A DNA stretch of 30,874 bases from a virus. The notes below the pieces were generated by a model that saw nothing but the letters and a program-made list of their open reading frames with translations, did not search any database and was not told the DNA's origin. How positions within the stretch are numbered: position 1 is the first letter of the stretch; each line of letters opens with the position of its first letter. A program made the translations under genes and the position numbers. This document shows positions 30,676-30,874 of this stretch, piece after piece. The stretch is from IMG/VR virus record IMGVR_UViG_3300021961_000396, positions 1 through 30,874 of that record. The stretch is one strand, 5' to 3'.

Positions 30676-30874
30676 TCAACACTTCCACGCTCTAAGACTC
30701 TTGTTTATACGGCTGTTCGGGTCTTTGGCTGTCTTGGAACTCGTCAGCTTGGACTTCATCCCAGACATTCTGGCGCAGAAGGACTTTCGCCGTGCTGCGT
30801 CTTTGTCGGTCTTTGGATTTGGAGCGGGGGCCTTCAGGCCCGGCTTGCCGGGGTTCGCCTTGTTGTAGGAGGCT
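30676..30874 (-). CDS. DUF6321-like small basic protein, 5' partial
   Basis: The frame is open to the right edge (30874), so the start lies outside. The visible 65 residues include NKANPGKPGLKAP, then RRKSFCARMSGMKSKLTSSKT and NSRINKSLRAWKC, a strongly conserved pattern I know from small proteins of aquatic phages and giant viruses (DUF6321-like). It is basic and ends in Trp-Lys-Cys. It joins the run of basic small proteins. Its stop is one base before the next gene's ATG. The function is unknown. Confidence 0.7.
   Translation of the reverse strand, partial: ASYNKANPGKPGLKAPAPNPKTDKDAARRKSFCARMSGMKSKLTSSKTAKDPNSRINKSLRAWKC

Overview
The window is part of a tailed double-stranded DNA phage genome or provirus-like contig, most likely a short-tailed (podovirus-type) phage of an aquatic Gram-negative bacterium. 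The tail type is inferred from a P22 gp10/T7 gp12-like nozzle protein, two adaptor-like proteins, no visible tape measure, sheath or tube gene, and very large ejection-type proteins at the end of the virion operon. The Gram-negative host is inferred from a lipobox protein and a GTA-type three-helix holin in the lysis cassette. I cannot name the host genus. No terminase, portal, capsid, integrase, tRNA or CRISPR is visible; head genes probably lie beyond the right edge.

Layout. At the left edge (2-1307, + strand) are the end of a DUF927-type helicase/primase-associated ATPase and one small gene. A gene-free stretch of about 100 bases follows (1308-1404). It has a perfect -10 box, three hairpins and an intrinsic terminator, and looks like a small RNA gene. 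Everything from 1405 to the right edge is on the minus strand: 35 tightly packed genes, many overlapping by 1-8 bases, with no gap over 39 bases. They read as one late operon transcribed right to left.

In transcription order (high to low coordinates): (a) 30874-28452, a run of small, mostly Lys/Arg-rich proteins of unknown role, two sharing a C-terminal RGKT(R/K)GRMC tag; (b) 28452-25948, adaptor-like proteins, two mini zinc-ribbon proteins and a conserved structural protein; (c) 25935-21046, tail fibre with a Peptidase_S74-type chaperone end, repeat proteins, a poly-glycine adhesin and a small partner; (d) 21049-17942, a metabolic cassette with a small domain protein, two membrane fatty-acid desaturases and two 2-oxoglutarate/Fe(II) oxygenases; (e) 17938-15941, a lysis cassette with a coiled-coil membrane protein, lipoprotein, small membrane protein, 3TM holin, Cys-containing small protein and M15 peptidase; (f) 15938-1405, nozzle, jelly-roll-like protein, 666-aa virion protein, GNAT-fold protein, 949-aa protein and a 2195-aa giant protein. 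Order (f) parallels T7 genes 12 to 16.

Most notable are the paired desaturase/paired oxygenase cassette between receptor-binding and lysis genes, a candidate small RNA that displays an anti-Shine-Dalgarno sequence in a hairpin loop, and a metallopeptidase-like HExxH site inside the giant ejection-type protein.
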